In this document: in pieces, positions 44,148 to 53,514 of the stretch
Numbering within the stretch: the first letter of the stretch is position 1
Layout of the letters: each line of letters opens with the position of its first letter
Assembly: GCF_014138285.1 (NCBI RefSeq)
Contig: NZ_JACGXN010000003.1
Span: forward strand, 310,001 to 374,000
Reading direction: 5' to 3'
DNA from: Phyllobacterium myrsinacearum
Lineage (GTDB): Bacteria; Pseudomonadota; Alphaproteobacteria; Rhizobiales; Rhizobiaceae
DNA length: 64,000 nt
Program-made: the position numbers and the translations under genes
Notes under the pieces: model-generated
The model's database searches: none
What the model was told of the DNA's origin: nothing
What the model saw: the letters and a program-made list of their open reading frames with translations, nothing else

Positions 44148-44215
44148 CCCGTACTGCTGTACCATGTAGGTGACACGGGGCTTTCAAGGCGCACCACGCG
44201 GTGCCGAATTACACC

Positions 44216-45112
44216 ATGATTGACTGGGATGACGTTCGCTACTTTCTTGCCGCCGCGCGTGGCGGCTCAGTGCGGGCTGCCGCCAAGAGCCTGGGAGTCA
44301 ATCACTCGACCGTGCTGCGACGCATTGCTCAGCTTGAGGAACACCTCGGGGCGCAAATGTTCGAAAAGCTGCCTTCGGGCTACCGCCTGACAGGCGCGGG
44401 CGAGGAGGTTCTCGAGTTCGCGAACCAGATGGAAGCCTCGTCGCACCAATTGGAGACGCGCGTCTTCGGGCGAGATCAGAGCGTACGCGGGCTTCTGCGG
44501 GTGACGCTGCCCCCGTTCCTTGCGACACACCTGCTCATGCCGGATATCGCAGATTTTACGCGTCTGCATCCGGACATCGAGATGGAGATCGTATCGACCG
44601 GCGAGGTCGTGAACCTGACCAACCGGGAGGCGGATGTGGCGATCCGGATGGTCTCCGATCGCAAGACCCTGCCGCTCAATCTTCATGGCCTGAAAGGTCC
44701 GGATCTGCTCGCGGGTGTTTATATGTCCCGCGATAGAATGGCCGCGTGGCGTGCGGGTGCGTCGGCTCCAATCCGGCCCATCGTCATCGGCGGTCAGGCT
44801 GTTCCGGACTGGGTCGACAAAGGGGAGTTTCGCGCCACAGGGATTCCGTTCAGGACGCCGGACGCCGACGCGCAGATCGCTGCGGCAAGGCAAGGGATCG
44901 GCATGACCAAACTGCCGTGTTTCGTCGGAGATGCCGATCACCTGCTGGCGAGAGTTCCGGGCATCGATCTGAAATCACCTGCGACGATCTGGCTTCTCAC
45001 GCAGGGGGAGACACGCAAGACAAAGCGCGTGCGGCTTTTCACAGAGTTCATATCCCACCGACTCGCCGCGTACGCTCCGCTCCTCGCCGGGCGGTCCATA
45101 TCGCGCGGCTGA
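44216..45112 (+). CDS. LysR-family regulator
   Basis: A 298-residue LysR-type protein beginning MIDWDDVRYFLAAARGGSVR. The HTH continues AAAKSLGVNHSTVLRRIAQL. ATG 44216 gives the usual start; a GTG at 44201 is possible, and neither has a strong site. It is divergent from the five-gene set at 40556-43957 and is the likely regulator of that set. Confidence 0.9.
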   Translation: MIDWDDVRYFLAAARGGSVRAAAKSLGVNHSTVLRRIAQLEEHLGAQMFEKLPSGYRLTGAGEEVLEFANQMEASSHQLETRVFGRDQSVRGLLRVTLPPFLATHLLMPDIADFTRLHPDIEMEIVSTGEVVNLTNREADVAIRMVSDRKTLPLNLHGLKGPDLLAGVYMSRDRMAAWRAGASAPIRPIVIGGQAVPDWVDKGEFRATGIPFRTPDADAQIAAARQGIGMTKLPCFVGDADHLLARVPGIDLKSPATIWLLTQGETRKTKRVRLFTEFISHRLAAYAPLLAGRSISRG

Positions 45113-46161
45113 CGTCCAGTGCCAAATGCCAAAAATGGGCTAGGGAAACTGTTGATGGAAATTGGCATTGCCAAGTGGGACAGGCCGCGGAGTGGCCGCT
45201 CTCCACGAATCGAAACGCATAGTGGACGGTCCGCTCCCGGCCCCATTTCGGTCATTCAAGTGCTCGAGCTCAATTGTTGCTTTAGAAGAGCCCATTTTGA
45301 GTCCCTCGCCATGAAGGGATACGAACCGAAAAGCTTTTGAAAATCCCGCCAGCTATACGATCAGTTTCAATATGTTAGTGGATAGTGACCAATACTGCAT
45401 CGAGTTGCTCGCTAGGGAGGAAATTTGGCCGCTCACTCCTAGTTACAACTTCGCAAAAGATCTGAAAATCCAACAATGCGCTGCTGGTTCGGTGAATGGT
45501 ACCAGAACAGGTATCATTGGGCGATGGCGGCGTCAGTGTTCCACACACATTGGATCTGGTAGGAAAAACCCGCTTGGATCTCACTTTTGATATCGGCGAT
45601 CACCTTATTTGCTGGTTCGACCGGCCCACATGTCGCACGATCAAAGCATATCCCGGCTTTAAGTCCGCGTTGTTTCAAAGCTGGCAAAAAGGGGTTGAAC
45701 AGCGCGGCAGCGCCTTGGGCAGATGGGCCCATCCACAACTCTGCGAAGATAGCAGCTGGCCATAGGGGGCAACACATCGATGTTCCGGCAACATTATTCA
45801 CAACGATAGAGTTAGCACCGACATTTATTGTATATACGGTATATGTTTCTACCGACTTTTTGATGAAGTGTTTATAGCGCTGCGCATGGGAGAGTTTGAA
45901 AACTCTCGGATATGGTGTCAAGTCTTCCCAACCCAGTTCGCTTTTGGGCGCAAGCGGCTGATCTTTGTGCGCCGCAAGCGTTCCCAATGGCAATCAACAG
46001 TTCAGCCAATATCTGCAGCATGGGCAGATGGCAGTGTTCTCAAAGAGGCCAATGCGTTGGACCTGTGCGGCCTATCTAATCCATGATCAAGTTCGCGCGC
46101 ATTGTCTACGAGAGGCACGACGCGTTCACGGAATAGAGCTAGCCGCAATATGGACCCGTTG
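45113..46161. other. Long region without a convincing gene
   Basis: About 1050 bp. A minus-strand frame (45993-45514, up to 159 codons, TTG start) contains LKQRGLKAGICFDRATCGPV and IADIKSEIQAGFSYQIQCVW, which look protein-like. It matches no family I know and has no clear ribosome binding site. Frames on the other strand overlap it. It might be an uncharacterised gene or decayed DNA. Confidence 0.4.
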
Positions 46162-47322
46162 TTATCGCTTGGTGATCGTACGTTGCCAGCCGTCAACCAA
46201 ATGCGCGTTCTCCGCAATGATATTACATATTTTGCCACTTTTATTTTCGCAACGGGCTAGCGCCTGTTGACGGACGTCTTCGATTGATCGAAGTCCATAG
46301 GACCAATAAAACCCTCTTCCATCAACTGCTATGGCCGCAGCTTTCTCGGTCACTTGTTTCAAATAAAGCTGTGCGCTTGAGCGATCAACAGGCGTTAACG
46401 CGGAAAGCAAAGGCGTCAATTCATCTTCATTCGCCGATGGCAGATGATTGCGCCGCAGAAAATCGTCAACCCCGGGTTCGAGCAGTAAATTCGCCGTTTG
46501 CTTGTACAATGTATGCCCATCCTGTCCAAAGGGTGGAAGCCCGACATAGTCCACGGCTCCACCCCCTGAACGATATCCAGCTAACAGCCTTTGTGCGAGA
46601 TCCGGTCCGAAATAAGGGTCGTTAGCGGCGTAAAACCAAAGAGTTGGTGTCGGATTGCCACGACCGAACTCGGTGAAGTTTCGTACAAGATCGTCCTGGA
46701 AGTGCGAGCAATTGGAATCGGCCAACCCTACAGTCGTATAGTGATACACGCCGCCGGAAATATTGATGACAGCCGTCAACGGTCTGTCCGTGCGTCCTGC
46801 AAGATCGAGCATTGAAGCCCCGCCGATCGATATGCCCAGGCCCAAAGTTACAGATGGATTGACGTCCGGGCGTGTTCGAAGCGTCTTCAAAGCAGCGGCA
46901 AGCTCATCGCCATGCGCGTTGAGAAACAAAGAAACATTGGGCCTTGAGCAGTCTCCCGCATCGTTCATAAAGCTCCCCGTGGAGCGACCGTATCCAGGCC
47001 AGACGATTGATGCCGCAATCCAGCCCCGATGCGCAAAATCATGCGCGATGTGTGCCAGCCACTCAGGATGCATTTCGGATTGATTGGCTCCGGCGGATCC
47101 GTTGACGATCAACACAAGCGGAAAGTGGTCACCATCAACAGGCCGAACTACTAGCGTTTCAAGCTTCTCTGTCTTGGACCCGAGCTGAATCGGAAGTAAA
47201 AGATTTTCTTCCTTAACTAAATCATTGGCAGTTGCGTTCTGAATAGACAGGAGCAATCCAACCGAAGCCAACACCATTCGCCGCCAAAAACTCATATTCC
47301 AACACTTCACCCTGAAATACAT
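46162..47322 (-). CDS. Exported alpha/beta-hydrolase
   Basis: A 386-residue protein. The N-terminus has a signal peptide (basic, MVLASVGLLLSIQNATAND). The hydrolase core follows: PLVLIVNGSAGANQSEM with the oxyanion region, LGLGISIGGASMLDLAG with the nucleophile serine, FYAANDPYFGPD with the acid and QDGHTLYKQ with the histidine. A C-terminal segment with two cysteines (ARCENKSGKICNIIAENAHL) is extra. It is an esterase or peptidase-like hydrolase of unknown substrate, probably periplasmic. A start at 47295 is also possible. Confidence 0.85.
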   Translation of the reverse strand: MYFRVKCWNMSFWRRMVLASVGLLLSIQNATANDLVKEENLLLPIQLGSKTEKLETLVVRPVDGDHFPLVLIVNGSAGANQSEMHPEWLAHIAHDFAHRGWIAASIVWPGYGRSTGSFMNDAGDCSRPNVSLFLNAHGDELAAALKTLRTRPDVNPSVTLGLGISIGGASMLDLAGRTDRPLTAVINISGGVYHYTTVGLADSNCSHFQDDLVRNFTEFGRGNPTPTLWFYAANDPYFGPDLAQRLLAGYRSGGGAVDYVGLPPFGQDGHTLYKQTANLLLEPGVDDFLRRNHLPSANEDELTPLLSALTPVDRSSAQLYLKQVTEKAAAIAVDGRGFYWSYGLRSIEDVRQQALARCENKSGKICNIIAENAHLVDGWQRTITKR

Positions 47323-47452
47323 TTCATTCTCTTAACGATAGGTCCAACGGATTTTGCGCCAAAGTTATCAGCCCATAAGTGCAATGTCTGAAGCTATCAA
47401 ATCCAAATCTGAACGGTGCCGGTGTCTAGACTTACTCATACCGGAAATTGCC

Positions 47453-47884
47453 TTAGAATTCCCGGCCGATTACACGATCGATGGACATCCTATCCCCGCC
47501 ACGCACTGCAATTGTCAGGCAAACAATTGTCCAAAGGACGCTGTATTCCATGGCCGCCCACCCCCTTGCCGACGTAACCCAGATCGTCACAGCAAGGAGA
47601 CAGGTGCAGATCGCGGCCGCGGGTCGCGTGAGGAGACCAACGGCGACAAGCAAGCCGCCGAAAAATTCCACGACACCAGTTATCATTGCAAACAATGCTG
47701 CCGGCTCAAAACCAATGGCGTGGAATGAGTCAACGACCCGAGCGGGATCTCCGCCGAACCACCCGAAGAGCTTCTGGGCACCATGGGGAACGAGCAGAAG
47801 CCCAGCTGTTATCCGTACCAGAAGGTAGGCGTAAGGCTCCAGCGCATCATAGAGCGGGCGCTGGAATGGAAGAACCAGTTTCAT
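47453..47884 (-). CDS. DoxX-family membrane protein
   Basis: A 143-residue protein with four membrane helices. It has VRITAGLLLVPHGAQKLFGW and FGGDPARVVDSF, then VEFFGGLLVAVGLLTRPAA, all typical of DoxX. GAAGGAG precedes the ATG. DoxX-type proteins are linked to redox and thiosulfate metabolism or stress; the role here is unknown. It is 98 bp downstream of the amidohydrolase gene on the same strand. Confidence 0.9.
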   Translation of the reverse strand: MKLVLPFQRPLYDALEPYAYLLVRITAGLLLVPHGAQKLFGWFGGDPARVVDSFHAIGFEPAALFAMITGVVEFFGGLLVAVGLLTRPAAAICTCLLAVTIWVTSARGWAAMEYSVLWTIVCLTIAVRGGDRMSIDRVIGREF

Positions 47885-47982
47885 GATGCTCCTTCGTCCT
47901 AGTTGAATTTTGGAAGTGGTTACGGGCTGATGGCCAATTTGGCTTTGTCATCTATCAAGGGAGGTATAGGTAATGCCATACT

Positions 47983-48990
47983 TCATAAAGGATCACTTTT
48001 AAGGGGGAAGACCAACTTGCCGTTTGCGGTCAAGCGCTCCCAGTTCTGGTGTGCAAACTTTGCCTTATCGGAAGTGCTGAGCTGAAGTTCCTCAACAAAT
48101 CGCCGTGCGTCTCCTCCAGGGCGATACTGATACGGATAGTCCGTCGAGAACAAAATGCGATCGACGCCAACCGCGTCTATCGCCTGTTGCAAATAGGCGG
48201 GACTGAACATGCCGCTGGCCGTCAGATAGAGATTATTACGGACATAATCGATGAATGGCCGCCGGAGCTTGGATACCCGATCCAGCATAACGAGCCGCTC
48301 AAGATAAAAGAGCACCAGTTCGCCCCAGTGACCCAGGATCACCTGAAGGTTCGGGTAGCGGTCAAAGACGCCCCCCAGGATCAGGCGTACAAACTGCATC
48401 CCCGCCTCGAAGTGCCATCCAAGGGCGAATGTGGACAAGGCAAGATCGACGGGCGCACTGAAGCCCGCATAATAGCTATCGCGAACGTTCGTCTGCGGGA
48501 TCTGTGGATGGATGAGCAACGGAACATCAAGCTCGGCCGCGCAGGCGAATGTCTGTTCGAATATATCATGATCCAGATTCTTGTCACCGACCCGCCCAAA
48601 AAGAACGGCACCCTTGCAGCCGAGTTCTTTGACCGCTCGCCGCAATTCGCGCGCGGCATCGTCCGCCTGCGCAAAGGAGAGAGCCGCCATGGCCTGAAAT
48701 CGGGATGGGTTAGCCGAAACAATCCCGGCCAGAAGATCGTTGGCGCGACGAGCAAGATCGATGCCATGAAGCCCGAGATTGTTGAGGCCCGGTGTCGTCA
48801 AGGAGAGAACTTGAACATCGACACCGGTCTCGTCCATTAGAGCCAGCCGTTGTTCTCCAAGATCAGCGAGCCGTTCGCCGATGACGCCCGGATTGAGCCC
48901 GAGGGTTCCATCATCCGCGCCTGGAATCGTGTTCCACGCATGCTTGATGTCATTCGGAAGGACGTGTTCTTCGATTGCGATGATCTTCAT
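47983..48990 (-). CDS. Amidohydrolase-2 family protein
   Basis: A 335-residue TIM-barrel metal enzyme of the ACMSD/decarboxylase-like amidohydrolase group. The metal motif ExH occurs in IAIEEHVLP near the N-terminus. VPLLIHPQIPQTNVRD and NLQVILGHWGELVLF carry the His ligands and ILFSTDYPYQYRPG the Asp. ATG 48990 follows AAGGATT. Substrates in the family are aromatic acids such as 2,3-dihydroxybenzoate or gamma-resorcylate. The catabolic context is not certain. Confidence 0.88.
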   Translation of the reverse strand: MKIIAIEEHVLPNDIKHAWNTIPGADDGTLGLNPGVIGERLADLGEQRLALMDETGVDVQVLSLTTPGLNNLGLHGIDLARRANDLLAGIVSANPSRFQAMAALSFAQADDAARELRRAVKELGCKGAVLFGRVGDKNLDHDIFEQTFACAAELDVPLLIHPQIPQTNVRDSYYAGFSAPVDLALSTFALGWHFEAGMQFVRLILGGVFDRYPNLQVILGHWGELVLFYLERLVMLDRVSKLRRPFIDYVRNNLYLTASGMFSPAYLQQAIDAVGVDRILFSTDYPYQYRPGGDARRFVEELQLSTSDKAKFAHQNWERLTANGKLVFPLKSDPL

Positions 48991-49287
48991 CTTTGAAATC
49001 CTTGAATATACGCCGTCTGGCCTTGCCCCTGGAGTGCCCCCCGTACGCGTATTGTCATCCACGACGCAAGATAATGCGAGCTACCATAATGCTATACCTC
49101 GCGTGTTGAATGCTTACATGGCTCCGGCACTCCCCGAAGGAGCCAATCTTTACTTTAAAGTGGGGCCAGACCCGGCCTGAGCAGCGCCCAACGGTATTTC
49201 TTCAGCGATACTCCAGCCGATCTGATCGACCTTTCCTCGAAGAAGTTCTTCACCTCATATAGGCCGAATGAACCCGATTATTGTTGG
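48991..49287. other. Intergenic region
   Basis: About 300 bp between the amidohydrolase start and the end of the DJ-1-like gene, both minus strand. It is expected to contain the amidohydrolase promoter. I see no gene. Confidence 0.4.
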
Positions 49288-49977
49288 TCATGACTTTGCC
49301 GCGAGCAGATCCAACACGGCTTGGCCGACACCATGTGCAGATGCCGGATTTTGCCCTGTGATCAGGCGACCGTCGACCACCACTTTCTCCGTCCAGTTCG
49401 CCGCTGGCTGGTGCAGCGCGCCCCTCTCCTTGAGGGTCGTCGCCAGCAGATAGGGTACGACCTTGGTATACTTGACTTCAGCCTCTTCCTCGTCCGTGAA
49501 CGAGGCGACCTTCTTGCCCGCAACGAGATAGCTGCCATCCGAGAGCGTTGCATTCACCAGTGCGGCGGGGCCATGGCAGACTGCCGAAACGATGCCGCCC
49601 GCTTCCCAGATCTCGCGGATTACGTGCTGCACGGCTTTGGTATCAGCGAAATCCCACATGGTACCGTGACCGCCTGCGAAGAAAACCGCCGAATAGCGGG
49701 ACGGGTCGAGATCTGCGAGGATCTTGGTATCGGCGAGTTCGGCACGGAATTTCTTGTCCTTCCAGAATTTGTCGTTGACCGGATCGGACAGATCGAAGAA
49801 GTCGATCGGCGGATGTCCGCCGCGGATCGAGGCGATTTCCGTCGGAATGCCTGCGTTGCGGAAAACGTCGAGTGGATGGGTGAGCTCGACCATCGCAAAG
49901 CCAGTGGGCTCGCCGGTATCGCCGCGGATCGGATGGCTGGTGACCACGCAAAGGACGGGCTTGATCTTATCTGCCAT
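49288..49977 (-). CDS. DJ-1/PfpI family protein (Hsp31-like)
   Basis: A 229-residue DJ-1 superfamily protein. The nucleophile is C134 in SAVCHGPAAL, with H135 next to it and E31 in MVELTHPLDV, as in Hsp31-like glyoxalases/chaperones. It starts 12 bp after the alcohol dehydrogenase gene on the same strand, so both are probably in one unit. The likely role is defence against reactive aldehydes or related stress; direct substrates are not known. Confidence 0.9.
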   Translation of the reverse strand: MADKIKPVLCVVTSHPIRGDTGEPTGFAMVELTHPLDVFRNAGIPTEIASIRGGHPPIDFFDLSDPVNDKFWKDKKFRAELADTKILADLDPSRYSAVFFAGGHGTMWDFADTKAVQHVIREIWEAGGIVSAVCHGPAALVNATLSDGSYLVAGKKVASFTDEEEAEVKYTKVVPYLLATTLKERGALHQPAANWTEKVVVDGRLITGQNPASAHGVGQAVLDLLAAKS

Positions 49978-49989
49978 TGTCTTGGCTCC

Positions 49990-51039
49990 TCATGATTTGA
50001 GCGAGGCGATGTCGATGACGAAGCGATACTTGACGTCGCTCCGCAACATGCGCTCGTAGGCTTCATTGATCTGCTGGATGGGGATGATTTCAACGTCCGA
50101 TACGATGCCGTGCTTCCCGCAAAAGTCCAGCATTCGCTGGGTTTCCGGTACGCCGCCGATGAACGATCCCGTGATTGCCCGCCGGCCGCGCACGACACCG
50201 CCGGCATTCACCGGCGTACCAAGTGGCCCCATATAGCCGACGAGGACGAGCACGCCTTCCAGCGTCAGTGTCGGCATGTACGGATTGACATCGTGGTCAT
50301 ACGGTACAGTGTCAATGATCACATCGAAGCGGCCGGCCACGACCGCCATCTGCGCCGGATCACTCGAGAGCACGACATGATTGACTCCGATACGGAATGC
50401 ATCTTCCTCCTTGCCGGAAGAGCGCGTGAAGAGGGTGACGTCTGCACCGAGTGCCCTGGCGAGTTTCAACGCCATATGGCCAAGGCCGCCGAGACCGATC
50501 ACCGCGACCTTGCTGCCCTCGCCGACGTTCCAGCGATGAAGCGGCGACCAGGTGGTGATGCCGGCGCATAGAAGTGGTGCAGCCCCAGCCGGATCCAGCC
50601 CGTCAGGAAGCGCGAGCACGAAGTTCTCCGTCACCACGACGGTGTCGGAGTAGCCGCCACAGGTCGGCGTCCCGTCATGCCTGTCGATGCTGGCATAGGT
50701 GAAGGTCGGACCTTCGGCGCAGTCCTGCTCCCATCCCTTAAGACAGGGTTTGCACTGCTGGCATGAGTCGACCATGCAGCCAACTCCGACCATATCGCCG
50801 ACCTTGAAGCGACTCACCGCATCGCCTACTTCGCGAACCCGGCCGACGATCTCGTGGCCCGGGACAAGGGGATAAGTCGTGAAGCCGCCGTGGTTGCGAG
50901 CCAGGTGCAGGTCCGTGTGGCAGACTCCGCAATACAAGATGTCGACGACTACGTCGTCATGCCGCGGGTCTCGCCGTTCGAAGGAAAAAGGTGCAAGAGC
51001 ATCTGTAGCCGATTGAGCGGCATAGCCCATAACGTCCAT
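49990..51039 (-). CDS. Zinc-dependent NAD(P) alcohol dehydrogenase (CAD/YahK-like)
   Basis: A 349-residue zinc alcohol dehydrogenase of the cinnamyl-alcohol-dehydrogenase type. Catalytic zinc ligands are in YCGVCHTDLH and PGHEIVGRV. The structural zinc cysteines are C93, C96, C99 and C107. The Rossmann motif is VIGLGGLGHMALKLARA. ATG 51039 follows AAAGGA. It is part of a run of four minus-strand genes (51987 to 49288) divergent from a LysR gene and probably reduces aldehydes. Confidence 0.93.
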   Translation of the reverse strand: MDVMGYAAQSATDALAPFSFERRDPRHDDVVVDILYCGVCHTDLHLARNHGGFTTYPLVPGHEIVGRVREVGDAVSRFKVGDMVGVGCMVDSCQQCKPCLKGWEQDCAEGPTFTYASIDRHDGTPTCGGYSDTVVVTENFVLALPDGLDPAGAAPLLCAGITTWSPLHRWNVGEGSKVAVIGLGGLGHMALKLARALGADVTLFTRSSGKEEDAFRIGVNHVVLSSDPAQMAVVAGRFDVIIDTVPYDHDVNPYMPTLTLEGVLVLVGYMGPLGTPVNAGGVVRGRRAITGSFIGGVPETQRMLDFCGKHGIVSDVEIIPIQQINEAYERMLRSDVKYRFVIDIASLKS

Positions 51040-51091
51040 GGTCGGTATTCCTTTGTTTCGCACCCGATATCTCAGTGACAGGCTGGCAATA

Positions 51092-51391
51092 TTAGCCGTT
51101 ACCTGGCGCGAAGAGCGATTCCCAGTTCAGGAAGGGGCCAAGCGGGATAACCTCCCAGTCGAGGAGCCCAGCCTTAGCGAGAGGGAACTCGCGGAGGGCC
51201 TCCTTGGCGGCTTCGACCGACTCGCATTCGGCGATGATGGCCACACCGGGTCGGTCCTGGCGGAAATAGATGTCGCGGACGATACCGCCCTTATACATCT
51301 GCCAAGCGTGCCGGGCTTCATCTGCCATATGCGGCTGATACTTTTCCAGGCTGGCGCCGGGCTGGGGGATGTCGAGGCAAAGCAGTTTCAT
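51092..51391 (-). CDS. Dimeric alpha-beta-barrel protein (YciI/muconolactone-isomerase-like)
   Basis: A 99-residue protein starting MKLLCLDIPQPGASLEKYQP and containing VAIIAECESVEAAKEALREF, a ferredoxin-like fold pattern of YciI/muconolactone-isomerase relatives. AAGGAGA precedes the ATG. It lies 26 bp after the flavodoxin-like gene and 52 bp before the alcohol dehydrogenase. Function is unknown; it may bind or isomerise a small molecule. Confidence 0.78.
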   Translation of the reverse strand: MKLLCLDIPQPGASLEKYQPHMADEARHAWQMYKGGIVRDIYFRQDRPGVAIIAECESVEAAKEALREFPLAKAGLLDWEVIPLGPFLNWESLFAPGNG

Positions 51392-51417
51392 AGTAAGTCT
51401 CCTTGGTTGAAAACAGC

Positions 51418-51987
51418 TCAAGCGGGCTGAAGTCGGCGCGCAGTCTCGGTAACACGCCGCCCCAGATAGGCAGCGGTCACCAGATCGCTCTTGATGGGAG
51501 TGATATCCGCCCCCTGGTCCGTGTTCGACTGGGTCATGACGCCAAGCCAACTTCCGAGCCGGTTAAGGTCATCGGCACTGCCGGTGCTGCTGCTGTTTCC
51601 AGGCATCATATCGAGGCCGACCCAGATCATGCCATGCTGGGCTGCGAACAACGCCATCGACACGAGCGAGTTCAGTTTGTCGCCGTGCTGGGCTCCGGAA
51701 TTGGTAAATCCGGCAGCAAGTTTGTTGCGCCACTTCTGCTCCGTCCAGGCTGCCTTGGTGGAATCCTCGAAGAACTGCTTGAACCTGGCGCTGATGAGGC
51801 CGTTGTAAGTTGGCGACCCGAAGATGATGGCATCGCTTCGCTCAAGCGATTCCCAATCTATCAAACCGTCCGCTACGGCGATAAGTTTCGCCTCTGCCCC
51901 TTGGACCTCTTGGATGCCGGCGGCAACCGCTTTAGCGACGCGCGCAGTATGGCCGAAGCCGCTGTCATAGACAATTGAAATCAACAA
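51418..51987 (-). CDS. Flavodoxin-fold NAD(P)H-dependent oxidoreductase (WrbA-like)
   Basis: A protein of about 189 residues. It starts with the FMN-loop SIVYDSGFGHTARVAKAVAA and has IIFGSPTYNGLISARFKQF and AAGFTNSGAQHGDKLNSLVS, as in NAD(P)H:quinone oxidoreductases. The most likely start is TTG at 51987 or 51984, with AAAGGA at good spacing; the longer frame to 52056 lacks a site. It is first in a four-gene unit divergent from a LysR gene. Confidence 0.87.
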   Translation of the reverse strand: MLISIVYDSGFGHTARVAKAVAAGIQEVQGAEAKLIAVADGLIDWESLERSDAIIFGSPTYNGLISARFKQFFEDSTKAAWTEQKWRNKLAAGFTNSGAQHGDKLNSLVSMALFAAQHGMIWVGLDMMPGNSSSTGSADDLNRLGSWLGVMTQSNTDQGADITPIKSDLVTAAYLGRRVTETARRLQPA

Positions 51988-52207
51988 TATGCTGTCCTTT
52001 CCATCGAGGAAATGGTGCGCGATGATGAGACGATGTGCTTGCACAATGTCGCTCATGGCTGCTTCGACTAGGATCGCCTCGAGAATATCGTTTGCTTGAT
52101 TTGATCCATATCGTAGAATGGCATTCAGCAGTGGCGATTGTTTTTCACTTGTTTACTTCCCTGCATTCCGCAATCGCCTCATCAAACCTTCTGAAAGGGG
52201 TTTCTCT

Positions 52208-53110
52208 GTGCGCGACAGGTTTGACGGGGTGCAAGTATTTGTCGAGGCGGTAGAAGCTGGAGGCTTTACGAAAGCAGCGGATCGGCTCTCCCTCTCTCCT
52301 TCGGCGGTTGGCAAGGCCATTGCGCGTCTGGAGGAGCGGCTTGGCGTTCGCCTATTTCAGCGAACGACGCGTACGCAGAGTCTCACTGAAGACGGTCAGC
52401 AGTATTACGAGCGATGTGTGCGTGCCATCGAGGAACTGCGCGCCGGTGAATCCCTGCTGGAATCCGGACGGCGTGAGGTCGCCGGCAAACTACGCGTATC
52501 GCTACCCGTATTGTTCGGCCGCTACTGCGTCGCACCCATCCTGCGTGCCTATGCCCGCCAACATCCGAAACTTGAACTTGAACTCAGCTTTAATGACCGC
52601 CAGGTTGATATGATCGCCGATGGTTTCGACCTCGCCGTTCGTAACGGCACGCTCGGCAATGGAACCTCGCTGCGTGCGCGGAGGCTTGTCAGCCAACGAA
52701 AGGTACTGTGTACCGCTCCCGCCTACCTCGCTGCACACGGACAGCCGCACTCCCTTGCCGACCTAAGAGATCGGGATACGCTCGTTTATTGGCGCAACGA
52801 TTATGCACTGCCTTGGCGGTTGCCCGATATGTCCGGCAACATCGTTGAGGTGCCTGTCATCTCCCGATTGCGTTTTGATGACCTCGAAGCAATTGCCGAC
52901 GCCGCCATCGAAGGCATGGGGCTTGCTTGGCTACCCTATTGGCTAATCAGCAACCACATACGCGCAGGCAATCTGGTGGAGCTTTGGCCGGATAGGCCAA
53001 GCGCTACGATAGAGTCCTACGCGGTCTGGCCGGCTGCACAGCATCTGCCGCTGCGGTCCCGGCTGGCGATCGATGCACTTGCGAGCGAATTGCCGAAACG
53101 GTTCGAGTAG
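52208..53110 (+). CDS. LysR-family regulator
   Basis: A 300-residue LysR-type protein. The HTH region reads GFTKAADRLSLSPSAVGKAI, followed by RLFQRTTRTQSLTEDGQQYY. The start is GTG at 52208 with AAAGGGG upstream; the frame continues to 52118. It is divergent from the flavodoxin-like/ADH/DJ-1 unit, its likely target. Confidence 0.9.
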   Translation: MRDRFDGVQVFVEAVEAGGFTKAADRLSLSPSAVGKAIARLEERLGVRLFQRTTRTQSLTEDGQQYYERCVRAIEELRAGESLLESGRREVAGKLRVSLPVLFGRYCVAPILRAYARQHPKLELELSFNDRQVDMIADGFDLAVRNGTLGNGTSLRARRLVSQRKVLCTAPAYLAAHGQPHSLADLRDRDTLVYWRNDYALPWRLPDMSGNIVEVPVISRLRFDDLEAIADAAIEGMGLAWLPYWLISNHIRAGNLVELWPDRPSATIESYAVWPAAQHLPLRSRLAIDALASELPKRFE

Positions 53111-53118
53111 GAGGTCCG

Positions 53119-53514
53119 TCAGTTCGGCAGACCTTCGACGATATAAGCGTTCGTATGGCCGGAATGCTGCCTGATCGGGCGAATGCTTGCGTACTGCGGA
53201 GAACTGTACCAAGCCCGCGCCTGCTCCAGACTGTCGAACACAATGATCACGAGGCGAGATTTGGGTGTGTCCCCCTCGAGCGCGTCCATCGAACCGCCAC
53301 GAACGATGTAACGGCCGCTGAAGGGGGCGAAGGTCGACTCCACCTGCTGTGTGTAGGGTTTAAGAGCCTCACGATCAGTAACCTCAAATTCGGCGATATA
53401 ATACGCAGGTGCGATTCCGCTCGATACATGGCTTTGTGCCCATAAGGTGCTAGCGCCTGCAAACGCGAATAAAGCCGCAAATATTACTGACAGAAATGTA
53501 AGTTTGATTGTCAT
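53119..53514 (-). CDS. Exported DUF1330 protein
   Basis: A 131-residue protein with a signal peptide (hydrophobic run to ASTLWAQS). A DUF1330 domain follows: AYYIAEFEVTDREALKPYTQ and LVIIVFDSLEQARAWYSSPQ. DUF1330 proteins have a ferredoxin-like fold and unknown function. Its ATG overlaps the stop of a small upstream frame by four bases (ATGA), suggesting translational coupling. It converges with the LysR gene at 53110. Confidence 0.88.
   Translation of the reverse strand: MTIKLTFLSVIFAALFAFAGASTLWAQSHVSSGIAPAYYIAEFEVTDREALKPYTQQVESTFAPFSGRYIVRGGSMDALEGDTPKSRLVIIVFDSLEQARAWYSSPQYASIRPIRQHSGHTNAYIVEGLPN

Noticed and set aside
45514-45993. 159-codon minus-strand frame
   Set aside because: Protein-like in part, but TTG start without a site and no known family; kept as part of an unexplained region only.
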